NCBI RefSeq assembly: GCF_002812955.1
Contig: NZ_PFXK01000001.1
Coordinates: 186,001-250,000, forward strand
Length of the DNA: 64,000 nucleotides
Direction: 5' to 3'
Source: Vibrio sp. HA2012
Lineage (GTDB): Bacteria; Pseudomonadota; Gammaproteobacteria; Enterobacterales; Vibrionaceae
Below, piece after piece: positions 17,201-26,026 of this stretch. A program made the translations under genes and the position numbers. Under the pieces are notes generated by a model. That model saw only the letters and a program-made list of their open reading frames with translations, searched no databases and was not told the DNA's origin. How positions within the stretch are numbered: position 1 is the first letter of the stretch; each line of letters opens with the position of its first letter.

Positions 17201-18303
17201 CGGACGGAATGTTCTTCCGGATGAAGACAACTGCTCAAGCGACTATCGATTTTTTCTTTTACCCGGATTTTTACCTTATCGTCTTCTATCCTGTCGCTGA
17301 TCTCGTGTGCAAAAGCATTAATAATAAGATGTTGGGCTTGTGCTTTGGGGATTCCTCGGGTTTGTAAATAATAGATTTGTTCAGCGCTGATCTGCCCCGT
17401 TGTCGAACCGTGGCTACATTTCACATCATCAGCATAGATTTCCAACGTTGGTTTACTGTTCACTTCAGCCTGATGGTCAGTGAGCAAATTGTGGTTATCC
17501 ATTTGAGCATCGGTTTTAAGAGCATACTTTTCAACCTTGATCATGCCATCGAATAGTCCATTGGCCTCTTTTCCTGCAATGATTTTATGTAGCTGTCTGC
17601 TCCGACAGTGTGGCGCTTTGTGAAGCAGGAAGGTACGGAAATCATAAGTCTGCTTGTTTCCTGGTAATGCGAGGCTATCGATAGTTAGCTCTCCGCCTTC
17701 ACGGAGGAATTCGGCGCTGGTGTGATGCTGAATAAATTCACCGTTTAGCATCAGGGTCTGACTTTCGGCTCGGCTGTATTGACTAAGAGAGAGAGCATTA
17801 TGACCAAAATGTAATTGTTGTTTGCCTTCCTCAATAAGTTTTATGTGTGAATAGTGGGCGTCGTCCTCAACATGGGTGATCATACGTGACAATGTAACTC
17901 CAAAGGCAGAGTCCTGAGAAATATGCTGCTCGATAGCAGAGACATTTGCTTCAGAGCCGATAGTCAGACAGACACACGAACTGATGGCAGAATCTTCTTC
18001 GCCTGTATTCAGAAAAACAAAATACAGAGGTTTGTCGAGTTTTTTACATGCAGGGATGTGGACAACGGTTTTATTGTGGATAGCCGCATCCGTCAGTCGA
18101 GAGAAAAACTCAGAATTTATAGCTGATGCATTTATATTCGGCATTGTTACCGTTTTAATATGGTCAACCCTGAAAGGGTACATACTGTCCGAATGATGTG
18201 CATTGTAACATCCGTTAATAAATACCAAACGGTAGGCATCGATAGGCAGTGTCTTCAGAGCCAGCATCGTCTGCACATTATTGATTGTCAATAATCCACC
18301 CAT
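17197..18303 (-). CDS. sufD: Fe-S cluster assembly scaffold SufD, short N-terminus
   Basis: 368 aa partner of SufB and SufC in the SufBC2D scaffold. The C-terminal beta-helix is well conserved (SRQLHKI, LEIYADDVKCSHGST, YYLQTRGI). The N-terminus is about 60-75 residues shorter than the 423 aa E. coli protein: the usual helical start with the WKYTPL motif is absent, and homology begins at YRLVFINGCY. The coding start overlaps sufC by 26 nt, so the missing part is not hidden in another frame upstream. GAGG nine bases before the ATG supports this start. Confidence 0.92.
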   Translation of the reverse strand: MGGLLTINNVQTMLALKTLPIDAYRLVFINGCYNAHHSDSMYPFRVDHIKTVTMPNINASAINSEFFSRLTDAAIHNKTVVHIPACKKLDKPLYFVFLNTGEEDSAISSCVCLTIGSEANVSAIEQHISQDSAFGVTLSRMITHVEDDAHYSHIKLIEEGKQQLHFGHNALSLSQYSRAESQTLMLNGEFIQHHTSAEFLREGGELTIDSLALPGNKQTYDFRTFLLHKAPHCRSRQLHKIIAGKEANGLFDGMIKVEKYALKTDAQMDNHNLLTDHQAEVNSKPTLEIYADDVKCSHGSTTGQISAEQIYYLQTRGIPKAQAQHLIINAFAHEISDRIEDDKVKIRVKEKIDSRLSSCLHPEEHSVR

Positions 18304-19024
18304 AACCTTTTGCCTCTAACTGTTTTGCCAGTGATGCATCACCGGATTTAACGATTTTTCCGTCAGACAATACATGTACATAATCGGGGCGGATATGATT
18401 CAGAATGCGCTGATAATGGGTGACAATGATAAAAGAACGGTTTGTATCTCTTAACGCATTGACACCGTCAGACACCGCTTTTAAAGCATCAATATCCAGA
18501 CCAGAATCGGTTTCATCCAGAATACAGAGCGATGGCTCAAGGACTGCCATCTGTAAAATATCATTACGTTTTTTCTCTCCACCAGAGAAACCGTCGTTTA
18601 CAGAACGCTCCAAAAGTTCAACCGGCATTTTTAAAAGACGGGCTTTTTCTTCCAGATGATCGTTAAAATCGAACCTGTCGAGCGGCTCCAAATTTCGGTA
18701 GCTGCGTATTGCATCCAATGCAGTTTTTAAAAACAGCTTATTGCTGACGCCGGGAATTTCGACCGGATACTGGAACGCAAGAAAGATCCCTTCACCTGCT
18801 CGTTCTTTTGCATCAAGTTCGGTAAGTTCTTTCTGCTTAAAATAAATATGTCCCTGAGTGACTTCGTAATCATTTTTTCCTGCAAGGGTCGCAGATAATG
18901 TACTTTTTCCTGAGCCGTTAGGACCCATAATAGCGTGAATTTCACCGGGTCGAACTGTCAGGTCGATACCTTTCAGGATTTCAGTATCATTAATACTGAC
19001 GTGCAGGTTTTTTATATCTAACAT
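18278..19024 (-). CDS. sufC: Fe-S cluster assembly ATPase SufC
   Basis: 248 aa soluble ABC-type ATPase of the SufBC2D complex; it powers cluster assembly rather than transport. Seen: Walker A GPNGSGKST, signature FSGGEKKR, Walker B LCILDETDSGLD and the H-loop VTHYQR. Length and motifs match E. coli SufC (248 aa). It lies 23 nt after sufB and overlaps sufD. Confidence 0.97.
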   Translation of the reverse strand: MLDIKNLHVSINDTEILKGIDLTVRPGEIHAIMGPNGSGKSTLSATLAGKNDYEVTQGHIYFKQKELTELDAKERAGEGIFLAFQYPVEIPGVSNKLFLKTALDAIRSYRNLEPLDRFDFNDHLEEKARLLKMPVELLERSVNDGFSGGEKKRNDILQMAVLEPSLCILDETDSGLDIDALKAVSDGVNALRDTNRSFIIVTHYQRILNHIRPDYVHVLSDGKIVKSGDASLAKQLEAKGYGWIIDNQ

Positions 19025-19047
19025 GGTATTAATATCCGATATAGTTT

Positions 19048-20511
19048 TTAGCCTACGCTGTGTTCAAGACTAATGGAGAGTAGTTTTTGCGCTTCTACTG
19101 CAAATTCCAGTGGTAATTCTGAAAAAACGTCTTTGCAAAAACCGTTGATAATCATAGAAATGGCATCATCTTCAGTAATACCGCGTTGCATGCAGTAAAA
19201 CAGCTGTTCTTCACCTATTTTTGAGGTGGTGGCTTCGTGTTCGATCTGAGCGGAATTATTTTTTACCTCGATACAAGGGAAAGTGTGTGCACCACATTCC
19301 TGACCGATCAGCATTGAATCACATTGAGTATAGTTGCGTGCACCATTTGCCGTAGGGAGCACCTTGACCAGACCGCGGTAGCTATTTTCACTTTTTCCGG
19401 TAGATATACCTTTTGAAATAATGGTGGAGCGAGTGTTATTGCCGATATGAATCATCTTGGTGCCGGTATCGGCTTTCTGATGACCATTCGTAAGGGCAAC
19501 GGAGAAAAATTCACCGATGGCGTTATCTCCTTTGAGAATAATACTTGGATATTTCCATGTAATGGCCGAACCGGTTTCTGATTGCGTCCATGACATTTTA
19601 CTGTTGGCACCTTCACATATCGCTCGTTTGGTCACAAAATTTAGAATACCGCCTTCAGAATCTTCTTCACCGGAAAACCAATTTTGAACCGTAGAATACT
19701 TGACTTCGGCATCCTGCTGAATAATGACTTCCACAACAGCGGCATGGAGCTGATAGGTATCACGAATTGGAGCGGAGCAACCTTCTATATAGCTGACATA
19801 GGCACCTTTATCGGCTACTAAGAGGGTTCTTTCAAACTGACCGGTTTTAGCTTGGTTAATACGAAAATAGGTAGAAAGTTCTCTGGGACAGCGTACTCCG
19901 GGAGGTATATACACAAAGGTGCCGTCTGATGCTACGGCGGCATTGAGTGCTGCAAAAAAGTTATCTCTGGGTGGTACCACGGTACCCAGATGTTTTTTGA
20001 CCAAATCCGGGTGATCTTGAACGGCTTCACTGAAAGAGCAGAAGATAATTCCTTGCTCCTTGAGTTCGTTTCGGTAGGTTGTAGTAACAGAAACTGAATC
20101 AAAGATAGCATCGACGGCGACATTGGCGCCTTCTCGGACTGGAACTCCAAGTTGGGTAAATGCATCTTCTACTTCTGAAGTAAGAAAATTATTAGCCCCA
20201 TCATTCAAAGTTGAAGCCGCGCATTTAGCACAAACCGGAGCGGAATAGTAACTGTAGTCTTGGTAGTCAAGCGGTGTGTATTCTGCTTTTAACCAATGTG
20301 GCTCTTCCATCTGAGTCCAAATTCGGTAGGCTTCTAAACGGAATTCCAGCATCCATTTTGGTTCATTCCTTTTTGCAGATATCGCCCGGACAACATCTTC
20401 ATTGATTCCCTTTGCTAGGGTGTCATTGTCCAGTTGAGTATAAAAACCTTCTTTATAGCGGTTGTTGTGCTGGCTGATATCTAAGCCGGAAACCATATTA
20501 ACTTCATTCAT
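19048..20511 (-). CDS. sufB: Fe-S cluster assembly scaffold SufB
   Basis: 487 aa scaffold protein on which the nascent Fe-S cluster forms. It shows the typical segments [35 protein letters not shown] and [16 protein letters not shown]. Start choice: the ATG at 20511 giving MNEVNMVSG, with GGAG about ten bases upstream. The longer GTG frame to 20538 overlaps sufA and is less likely. Separated from sufA by 4 nt, so cotranscribed. Confidence 0.97.
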   Translation of the reverse strand: MNEVNMVSGLDISQHNNRYKEGFYTQLDNDTLAKGINEDVVRAISAKRNEPKWMLEFRLEAYRIWTQMEEPHWLKAEYTPLDYQDYSYYSAPVCAKCAASTLNDGANNFLTSEVEDAFTQLGVPVREGANVAVDAIFDSVSVTTTYRNELKEQGIIFCSFSEAVQDHPDLVKKHLGTVVPPRDNFFAALNAAVASDGTFVYIPPGVRCPRELSTYFRINQAKTGQFERTLLVADKGAYVSYIEGCSAPIRDTYQLHAAVVEVIIQQDAEVKYSTVQNWFSGEEDSEGGILNFVTKRAICEGANSKMSWTQSETGSAITWKYPSIILKGDNAIGEFFSVALTNGHQKADTGTKMIHIGNNTRSTIISKGISTGKSENSYRGLVKVLPTANGARNYTQCDSMLIGQECGAHTFPCIEVKNNSAQIEHEATTSKIGEEQLFYCMQRGITEDDAISMIINGFCKDVFSELPLEFAVEAQKLLSISLEHSVG

Positions 20512-20515
20512 GGGT

Positions 20516-20893
20516 TTATACTCCAAAGCTTTCACCACATCCGCAAACCGATTTGACGTTAGGGTTATCGTATGTAAACGATTGATTGAGTCCTTGTTGT
20601 TTAAAGTCGATCTCTGTACCGTCCATAAATGGTATTGCTTTTAAGGCAACGTATATAACCGCTCCATTCGATTCGAACATGAGATCATCATCAGAAGGTG
20701 AGTCAATCAGTTTAAGTTCATAAGCATACCCAGTGCATCCTGATGGTTTTACCGACAGGTGAAGATGTTGAGTTCCGGATATTTGGTTAATCTGGTTGGC
20801 AGCTGCTGCGGTTAGAGTGATTCCTTTCCAGTTTGCGGTTTCCAGAGAAAATTCTTGAGGTGTTGTTTCCAGGATTGGGTTATCGATACTCAT
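20516..20893 (-). CDS. sufA: A-type Fe-S carrier SufA
   Basis: 125 aa A-type carrier that receives clusters from SufBCD and passes them to target proteins. The three conserved cysteines are in [10 protein letters not shown] and the C-terminal CGCGESF. Start choice: the ATG at 20893 has GGGGAG five bases upstream; the longer frame to 20920 adds an unconserved leader. First gene of sufABCDSE, behind a Fur-box promoter. Confidence 0.95.
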   Translation of the reverse strand: MSIDNPILETTPQEFSLETANWKGITLTAAAANQINQISGTQHLHLSVKPSGCTGYAYELKLIDSPSDDDLMFESNGAVIYVALKAIPFMDGTEIDFKQQGLNQSFTYDNPNVKSVCGCGESFGV

Positions 20894-20929
20894 CGTGCTC
20901 CCCTGAACAAGATTATTCAACTGAGCTAG

Positions 20930-20957
20930 ATGATAATGACTATCAACTTTAATTCAA
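20930..20957 (-). promoter_or_regulatory. Predicted suf promoter with overlapping Fur box
   Basis: Minus strand -35 TTGAAT (20952-20957), 16-nt spacer, -10 TATCAT (20930-20935). A 7-1-7 Fur box, TGATAATGACTATCA on the plus strand (20931-20945, 14 of 15 to TGATAATnATTATCA), covers the -10 and spacer. Iron-replete Fur would block it, as for suf in other enterics and vibrios. Confidence 0.7.
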
Positions 20958-21101
20958 CCATGTTCTGCGTATGGCTAAATAATCATAACAAATACATTTG
21001 TATCTTCAGATAAGATCAGAACAGCAGGATATATAGCGGTCAACTAAAACCGGACATGCGGTTAGATCTGTTTTCGGTGATCTCTGGTGGAAAGGCTGGC
21101 C

Positions 21102-21662
21102 TTAGTCTATCAGTTTCAGTAAATGCTCAGTAGCCGCCATATATTCAGGATAGTCGCTGAATTTCTGTCGTTGTTCCTGTGTCATCTCAGCGAGATTACT
21201 TTTTACTGCCCAAAACAGGCTGCTGGTACGTAACATGGCTTTTAGCGGGTTACAGATTTCATATTCGTATATATCATCGAGTAGTGCCCGGATCTGTTCC
21301 CGTCCGGTTTCGCTGCTATCTGCTTTGGAGAGTTTGTCTTTTACCCGTAAGTAACGGTCACTGGCGATAAGTTTTTCCATCAGGGGCTTATTATTACCGG
21401 CCATTTCACTTAACTGATCCCGTATTACAGCTATCCAGTGTGCCTTAGTGAATTGATCATAATTTACATGCTCAAAATCACTCCTGATAGTGTTTTCTAT
21501 ATCAGCCTGAGAATTCATCACCACAGTCCGCACCGCCTGAAAAGGGAGTTGATATTCTTTACACAGCTCAATAATCATTGCATGAAAGCCATTTCCGGGG
21601 AGGTGAAGGCTTTCTTTGAACTGTGTAAGGGCATACTCCTGCTCCGGGGTAAGGTCAGACAT
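21102..21662 (-). CDS. Conserved-looking helical protein, unknown function
   Basis: 186 aa, soluble, strongly helical and rich in Glu, Lys and Leu, with no signal peptide or membrane segment. No domain recognised. It lies 16 nt after the 74 aa gene on the same strand, so the two form an operon. Both coding frames are clean and end before the suf promoter region. An AAGGAAT stretch precedes the ATG by about 11 nt. Confidence 0.7.
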   Translation of the reverse strand: MSDLTPEQEYALTQFKESLHLPGNGFHAMIIELCKEYQLPFQAVRTVVMNSQADIENTIRSDFEHVNYDQFTKAHWIAVIRDQLSEMAGNNKPLMEKLIASDRYLRVKDKLSKADSSETGREQIRALLDDIYEYEICNPLKAMLRTSSLFWAVKSNLAEMTQEQRQKFSDYPEYMAATEHLLKLID

Positions 21663-21678
21663 ATGGCTGGTATTCCTT

Positions 21679-21903
21679 TTATTTGTGATATTTAGGCCAG
21701 ATATTCATGCATAAGCTCTGGGCTTCGGTTCTGATCGCGGTCATATAGGCATCTAATCCCAGGATTTTCATCGCAGTGAGCATACCATCGGTATATTTTT
21801 CTATCAGTAGAGCGGCAAATTCTGGTGATTCGCCTCGTTTTTTAACATCGTAAAGACGAGCCTGAGCATATTGTCGCAGAGAATTCAGTAGTTGTTTATA
21901 CAT
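21679..21903 (-). CDS. Small helical protein, unknown function
   Basis: 74 aa, predicted all-helical, soluble. Ribosome-binding site GAGGGA lies seven bases before the ATG, so translation is likely. First gene of a two-gene unit with the 186 aa protein. Not recognised. Small paired helical genes of this type can be regulators or adaptors, but nothing in the sequence shows this. Confidence 0.65.
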   Translation of the reverse strand: MYKQLLNSLRQYAQARLYDVKKRGESPEFAALLIEKYTDGMLTAMKILGLDAYMTAIRTEAQSLCMNIWPKYHK

Positions 21904-22265
21904 TATTTGTCCCTCATCGCAAATTTAGCGTTTTGAACGTAGGGTTTGCTTAATTTATATACAAATTCTGTGCCAGAGAAAGTCAATAATTTGCTGTTTC
22001 AGGTCTCTAGGGCATGGCGGCAGTATAATTAAATGAGTGATGTGACCTATATCTGATTTTATCCTACGCCCTCTCTTCTACTCCTTTGGGAATCTTTTTC
22101 AGGAGGATTCTTTTTTATTAAAGACACGCTATTTTCTTAGTTTATGAACATCATTTTATATCTCTATACACATAATGAAAAAACGGGAGACTTACTTTGA
22201 AACCAATGATGCCAACCCTACGGCTGAAAAAAATGCCCCATCTGAACTATCAGAAAGGTCTGAAT
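21904..22265. other. Intergenic region between the unknown operon and amylase gene
   Basis: AT-rich and divergent between a minus-strand and a plus-strand gene, so both promoters should lie here. A weak hairpin (GAATC/GATTC followed by TTTTTT, about 22089-22114) is seen. A possible upstream start for the amylase frame at 22197 (TTG) is not favoured. No convincing activator site (for example a MalT box) was found. Confidence 0.4.
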
Positions 22266-23861
22266 ATGAAAACAGGACTCACTCAGTTTTTACTGCCTCT
22301 TACTGTATTAATCGGAATAGCCGGATGTAGCAGTAAGACAGATACCCGGTTGGATTCAGACATGACCGGCTTTGCACCGGAAGTAAATTATGCCTGTTAT
22401 GAAGGTCAGAATGATGCATGTGATCTGCGAATTTATCAGGTCATGGTGGAGTCTTTTGTGAATGGCGACAATAAGACTAACTATGATCAGGGCTATGGAA
22501 CCTCTCACCATAAAGGGGATTTACAAGGGGTAATAGATAGTCTGGATTACATTAAGAGTCTGAATGTTAATGCTATCTGGATGACACCTGTGTTTGATTC
22601 CTGCAAAGGTGAGGCCGGTAATATAAAACTGGATGCGACAGGATATTTTGCTTGCGATTATTTTAATGTTGACCCTAATTTTGGCTCGAATAAAAAATTA
22701 AAAGAACTGATAGATAAAGCGCATGAAAAAGGTTTGTTTGTTCTGCTTGATGGTGTATTCGGTCACACAAATAAAGCACAGCTAAAATCCTCTCCGACAG
22801 GGAAAATGCCTAAGCTGAAGGCTGGAGATTCAGGTTATCCTGGACAGTTGGTTGTGTACCCGGATGCCGGGAGCGAGGCATTTTTTACCGAAGTAGCAAC
22901 GTACTGGATTGCAGAATATAAGATTGACGGCTGGAGACTGGATCAGGCTTATCAGATCCCGGTAGACAGTTGGGCCAATATTCGTCAGGCGGTTGAAGCG
23001 GCTTCTGCTAAAAACAGGGCAGAAGGCAGCGTATGGGGAACGTTGGGCTATATGGTCGGAGAGGTCTGGAATAGTGCCGGTTATATAACCGAGACAGCTT
23101 ATGGTACAGAGACACATCCGGCCTTGAAATCTGCATTTGATTTTCCGTTACGTTACGGTCTGGTTCAGGCTCTGGCGGTTGAAGAATCTGGTACAGCAGG
23201 GGATGCAACAAAGCTCAATGCAGATTGGAACAAAATTGAGAATTATCCGCCTCATGCGATGCCAAATCTGATGCTGGGTAATCATGATCTGGTACGTTTT
23301 GCTGATCTGATCCAACGGGGACATTTGAGCGATACTATACAACGGCATAAAGCAGCATTCAGTTTTATGGCTGCATATTCTGGACCCATTACTTTCTATT
23401 ATGGGGAGGAAATTGCAGATGAAGTTCCTGATTTTTCGTACAAAGTGAGTTCAAACTGTGTTGAACGGGGATTGTGTGATGATCATGTTGCCCGCTCCAG
23501 CGGAAAAATTGAAGGTGTCACTGACGGAGTGGTATTAACTCCTGAGCAGAAAGCACTGAAAAGCTGGCTTTCGAAGCTGATGCGGGTTCGTAGTGAAAAT
23601 CCGGCTCTGTATAACGGTAGACGGACTAACCTGTTGACTACCTCTTCTCTATATGCCGATTTGAAAACCTATCAAGGTGAACAGGTTGTTTATGTATTGA
23701 ATACAGCAGATAGTGATACCAGATTTGATCTGAACATGAGTGCTCTTAAGGCTACGGATAAGCTGGTTGACCTGATGACGGGTGAGGAAATCACAACATC
23801 ATCAGGAACAACATCTGTTGATGTCCCTGCTCTGACCGGGCGGCTGCTTAAAGTTGAGTAG
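22266..23861 (+). CDS. Secreted GH13 alpha-amylase, lipoprotein
   Basis: 531 aa. The start at 22266 gives MKTGLTQFLLPLTVLIGIAGC, a lipoprotein signal with Cys 21 as the lipidation site; AAAGG precedes it. The GH13 catalytic regions are all visible: LLDGVFGHT (region I), DGWRLDQAY with the nucleophile Asp (II), VGEVWNS with the acid/base Glu (III), and LGNHDLVRF (IV). It should hydrolyse alpha-1,4-glucans or maltodextrins in the periplasm or on the outer membrane. The frame upstream to 22197 only adds a Lys/Pro/Met-rich leader and would bury the signal. Convergent with the chemoreceptor gene, sharing a terminator. Confidence 0.93.
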   Translation: MKTGLTQFLLPLTVLIGIAGCSSKTDTRLDSDMTGFAPEVNYACYEGQNDACDLRIYQVMVESFVNGDNKTNYDQGYGTSHHKGDLQGVIDSLDYIKSLNVNAIWMTPVFDSCKGEAGNIKLDATGYFACDYFNVDPNFGSNKKLKELIDKAHEKGLFVLLDGVFGHTNKAQLKSSPTGKMPKLKAGDSGYPGQLVVYPDAGSEAFFTEVATYWIAEYKIDGWRLDQAYQIPVDSWANIRQAVEAASAKNRAEGSVWGTLGYMVGEVWNSAGYITETAYGTETHPALKSAFDFPLRYGLVQALAVEESGTAGDATKLNADWNKIENYPPHAMPNLMLGNHDLVRFADLIQRGHLSDTIQRHKAAFSFMAAYSGPITFYYGEEIADEVPDFSYKVSSNCVERGLCDDHVARSSGKIEGVTDGVVLTPEQKALKSWLSKLMRVRSENPALYNGRRTNLLTTSSLYADLKTYQGEQVVYVLNTADSDTRFDLNMSALKATDKLVDLMTGEEITTSSGTTSVDVPALTGRLLKVE

Positions 23862-23880
23862 AATAATATGTTCTACTCAA
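23854..23880. terminator. Bidirectional terminator over both stop codons
   Basis: Perfect 10-bp stem TTGAGTAGAA / TTCTACTCAA with a 7-nt loop. It contains the amylase stop (TAG, 23859-23861) and the chemoreceptor stop on the other strand (23873-23875). The U-tract is short, so efficiency is uncertain. Confidence 0.6.
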
Positions 23881-25615
23881 GCTTAAACTTGCTGACAATA
23901 TCGACCAGATTGCGGTTTGTTTCGCTCAGATGATGAGTACTGAGTGAGGTCTGTTCCCCGTTGGTATTGAGGGTGAGTACGACGTCCTGAATGGCAGCCA
24001 TATTTTTATTGATCTCAGCCGTTGCGGAATTCTGTTCCTCGGCGGTTGCGGCGATTTGTGTAATATGGTCAGCTACTTTAGCAACTGTATTTGTCATTGA
24101 ATCCAGAGATGTCATTACCTGAGAGGTGGTTTCTGCTGTTTTCAGACAACTGGATTTGGTGACTTGCATACTGTTAACGACACGGCTGTTTCCGGAAGTA
24201 AGGCGCGCCAGCATTTGATTCACTTCTTCTGTGCTTTTCTGGGTACGGGCTGCCAGCGCTCGGACCTCGTCAGCGACAACGGCAAATCCTCGCCCCTGTT
24301 CACCCGCACGTGCAGCTTCTATTGCCGCATTCAGAGCCAGCAGATTTGTCTGTTCGGCAATATCACCGATCACATTCAGTACCGCTCCAATCTGCTCGGT
24401 ATCTTTGCTCATTTCAATAATAGATTCAGAGGTGTGTTCCACTTCCTCAACCAGTTCACTCATCTGATCAACTACCTGCTGTACAACCGCTTTGGATTGT
24501 TCCGCTTCTGTGTTGGCATCCTGAGTCTGCCGGGCAGTAATGGATGCGTTTTCTGCTACAGAAGCTGCACTGGAACTCATTTCATTAATGGAATCTACGG
24601 CCTGAGCCATTTCTGCCGTGTGCCGCTGCAACAATATCTGATTAGAATCAGTCTGCTGTTTTAACTGGTGAGCTTCATTATTGATTTGGCTTCCGGAAGA
24701 GGCGACCTCTTGCATGATCTTTTGCAGATTTCCCATAAACTGATTGATGCCCGCTGCTATCAGACCAAGATCGTCTTGGAGTTCTACTTTTAGCCTCTGT
24801 GTTAGATCACCGTCACCATTACTCAGGTCAGTAATTAATTCTCTGAGTTTAACAATAGGGGCGAATGATTTATGAATCAAAATCAGGCTTAAAGGAATAA
24901 TAATGACGGCCAGAATAATTAAGGCTAGTGTTATAGATTTATTCAGAGCGCTGACATTTTCCTGAATGGCGGTATTATCGATGTATCCTGTTAAATGCCA
25001 TTCTTTCCCTGCAACAGTAAATGGCTGGTTAATTGATATCAGGTCTGTCCCTTCTCTGTTAGAAAAAATTGTATTATCATGTGCATCTGTTAACTGGAAA
25101 TAATAGCCATTACCACTGCTTTGTTTAAGCAATACCTGTATGGGACTAAGGTCAACATAAAATATATTACCGCCATTGGAATCTTTAGGTATGGTAATGG
25201 TGACCACAGGTTTATTATCCTGGATAAAGACGTCGCCCAGTAAGGTTTTCCCGTCTGCTGCAGAGAGGATTGTGCCATACTTTTCTTTGTCTTCTTTAGA
25301 TATCAGAGTACCTTCATCACTGTAGATGATACCATAAGTGATTTGTATAATATCGCTGAAACCTGTCTTTTCCAGTGTTTCCGCTATTTCAACAAAACTA
25401 AAATTACTGGCTTCAGCAAGTTTGATATCACTTTCCAGATTGTTTATCAGCATTTTTTTTACTAATTCAATCTGCGTGTTGACATTTTCAGTATATTTAT
25501 TCTTTATATAGTGGTTAATATAATAATTGACACTGAAATAAGAGGTGATTATTGCTAAAGATATAACGAAAATGACGATAGAAATGAGTTTTGATTTAAA
25601 AGATATGCTTCTCAC
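23873..25615 (-). CDS. Methyl-accepting chemotaxis protein
   Basis: 580 aa chemoreceptor. Membrane helix 1 at about 9-30, a periplasmic Cache-like sensor domain (about 31-220), membrane helix 2 at about 226-250, a HAMP domain (about 252-305), and the cytoplasmic signalling helices with the highly conserved tip ([20 protein letters not shown], then [13 protein letters not shown]). The tip contacts CheA/CheW, so the protein controls flagellar swimming. The ligand is unknown. The start is GTG, with no better ATG nearby. A CRP-like site lies 58 nt upstream. Confidence 0.95.
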   Translation of the reverse strand: MRSISFKSKLISIVIFVISLAIITSYFSVNYYINHYIKNKYTENVNTQIELVKKMLINNLESDIKLAEASNFSFVEIAETLEKTGFSDIIQITYGIIYSDEGTLISKEDKEKYGTILSAADGKTLLGDVFIQDNKPVVTITIPKDSNGGNIFYVDLSPIQVLLKQSSGNGYYFQLTDAHDNTIFSNREGTDLISINQPFTVAGKEWHLTGYIDNTAIQENVSALNKSITLALIILAVIIIPLSLILIHKSFAPIVKLRELITDLSNGDGDLTQRLKVELQDDLGLIAAGINQFMGNLQKIMQEVASSGSQINNEAHQLKQQTDSNQILLQRHTAEMAQAVDSINEMSSSAASVAENASITARQTQDANTEAEQSKAVVQQVVDQMSELVEEVEHTSESIIEMSKDTEQIGAVLNVIGDIAEQTNLLALNAAIEAARAGEQGRGFAVVADEVRALAARTQKSTEEVNQMLARLTSGNSRVVNSMQVTKSSCLKTAETTSQVMTSLDSMTNTVAKVADHITQIAATAEEQNSATAEINKNMAAIQDVVLTLNTNGEQTSLSTHHLSETNRNLVDIVSKFKLE

Positions 25616-25649
25616 ACTGTGTTATCCGCTATTAAATTTTATTAATAAT

Positions 25650-25688
25650 AGTATATATAATGCGTAGAAATAAGTGATTGAAATCACA
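25650..25688 (-). promoter_or_regulatory. CRP-like site and -10 of the chemoreceptor gene
   Basis: AGTGATTGAAATCACA at 25673-25688 matches TGTGA-N6-TCACA at nine of ten core positions. The minus-strand -10 TATACT (AGTATA at 25650-25655) places the CRP centre about 38 bp before the start of transcription, near the class II position. Suggests catabolite control of the receptor. Confidence 0.55.
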
Positions 25689-26026
25689 GCCGCTATTTAT
25701 GGCCGTTTTGTCCATGTTTATGGCGCTGATGGCTATGACCCGGATCTCATTTAAGATTCAGGCAGAGGGACGGAAGCCGGCTCATTGTTGATGGTATAAC
25801 CTGACAGAATGAATAAAAATTACTGAGATTTACAATAGAATAAGCTATTGAAATATAGCCACAAAACTGTATTGTTTGTCAATTTAGGGTATCGTTATGT
25901 TCCAAAGAGTGACAAAGGTAGCATAATCAGAAACTGGTTTAGGTAACATTAGGCGAAATTATTCGGTGCAATATTCACTGTTCTATACTCTGGTAGGACG
26001 TTTCGGGTTGTATAAGAGCTGTATAG
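25689..26026. other. Divergent intergenic region
   Basis: AT-rich stretch between the chemoreceptor and the GGDEF-EAL gene. It should hold the promoter of the latter. No protein, RNA gene or strong repeat was seen. Confidence 0.4.
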
